In this document: piece after piece, positions 5,015-5,195 of the stretch | Numbering within the stretch: the first letter of the stretch is position 1 | Layout of the letters: each line of letters begins with the position of its first letter | Assembly (NCBI GenBank): GCA_029007475.1 | Contig: JAQXHW010000033.1 | Location: forward strand, 1-5,195 | Source: Oscillospiraceae bacterium | Lineage (GTDB): Bacteria > Bacillota > Clostridia > Oscillospirales > Acutalibacteraceae | Reading direction: 5' to 3' | DNA: 5,195 nucleotides | The notes under the pieces: generated by a model | What the model was told of the DNA's origin: nothing | The model's input: only the letters and a program-made list of their open reading frames with translations | The model's database searches: none | Program-made: the position numbers and the translations under genes

Positions 5015-5195
5015 ATACCCAAAATCAATATTTAGAGAACTTTTGTGGAGAGGAATCTCTAAAATGACGATTTATTTCCATTTCAAATCGTTAAAAGGTG
5101 TTGTTTGTTCATTGCTTCGCTCATCAAAAAGTGGAACGGAGCGCCAAAAGAAGTCTCTATCGAAGACAAACTATTTGACCTGATGGTGAATCATC
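5015..5195. other. Unassigned region downstream of ssrA
   Basis: I cannot name a gene here. From ATG 5064, preceded by GGAGAGG, a 39-residue reading frame (MTIYFHF...) ends at 5183 and does not look like a conserved protein. Another plus-strand frame is open from 5063 to the window end (44 codons; no ATG before 5183) and ends in protein-like sequence (KEVSIEDKLFDLMVNH). The minus strand in the same codon register is open from 5170 down to 5075 (with FFWRSVPLFDERSNEQ) without an ATG. It could be the edge of a gene starting beyond the window, a frameshifted remnant, or a non-coding repeat. Confidence 0.35.
5031..5063 (+). repeat. Inverted repeat TTTAGAGA / TCTCTAAA
   Basis: TTTAGAGA (5031-5038) and TCTCTAAA (5056-5063) are perfect complements across a 17-nt loop. 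The loop holds GGAGAGG (5047-5053), which resembles a ribosome binding site and lies ten bases before an ATG at 5064. In RNA the hairpin would place this site in a loop. No T-run follows, so it does not look like a terminator. Confidence 0.5.

Noticed and set aside
5001..5183. 60-codon open frame from ATG 5001
   Set aside because: It starts inside the ssrA terminator stem, has no ribosome binding site and no protein-like composition.

Overview
The window looks like the chromosome of a low-to-mid GC Gram-positive bacterium, most likely a member of Clostridia (Bacillota). The grounds are the gene order SRP RNA - dnaX - ybaB/ebfC - recR, strong AGGAGG-type ribosome binding sites, and smpB lying close to ssrA. 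The exact family is inference. All the genes are housekeeping genes except a small membrane protein and a transporter cut by the left edge.

Layout. Positions 1-764 (minus strand) hold most of an EamA/DMT-family permease whose C-terminus runs off the left edge. A 115-bp divergent region (765-879) carries back-to-back promoters, one for the permease and one for an SRP RNA (4.5S, ffs; about 882-1046). The SRP RNA is recognised by its domain IV hairpin with a GGAA tetraloop. It is followed by five plus-strand genes: dnaX (1084-2811), the YbaB/EbfC nucleoid protein (2865-3224), recR (3224-3826), smpB (3823-4290) and an unrecognised two-helix membrane protein of 92 aa (4322-4600). A small hairpin (4605-4624) comes next, then the complete tmRNA gene ssrA (4628-4971) with an encoded CCA end and a strong intrinsic terminator (4975-5014). 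The last 180 bases hold a small inverted repeat and no gene I can name.

How the parts fit. The genes fall into three functions. dnaX, ebfC and recR serve replication and recombinational repair. The SRP RNA serves co-translational membrane targeting. smpB and ssrA are the two halves of the trans-translation ribosome-rescue system. The stop/start overlaps ebfC/recR (1 nt) and recR/smpB (4 nt) point to one translationally coupled mRNA. dnaX has no visible promoter of its own, so read-through from the ffs promoter probably feeds it.

I see no CRISPR array, insertion sequence, defence system or clearly new system. The points most worth a second look are the tmRNA tag (no GCA at the expected resume position), the hairpin and possible promoter packed directly against the tmRNA 5' end, the membrane protein between smpB and ssrA, and the tandem 9-nt repeat closing the SRP RNA.
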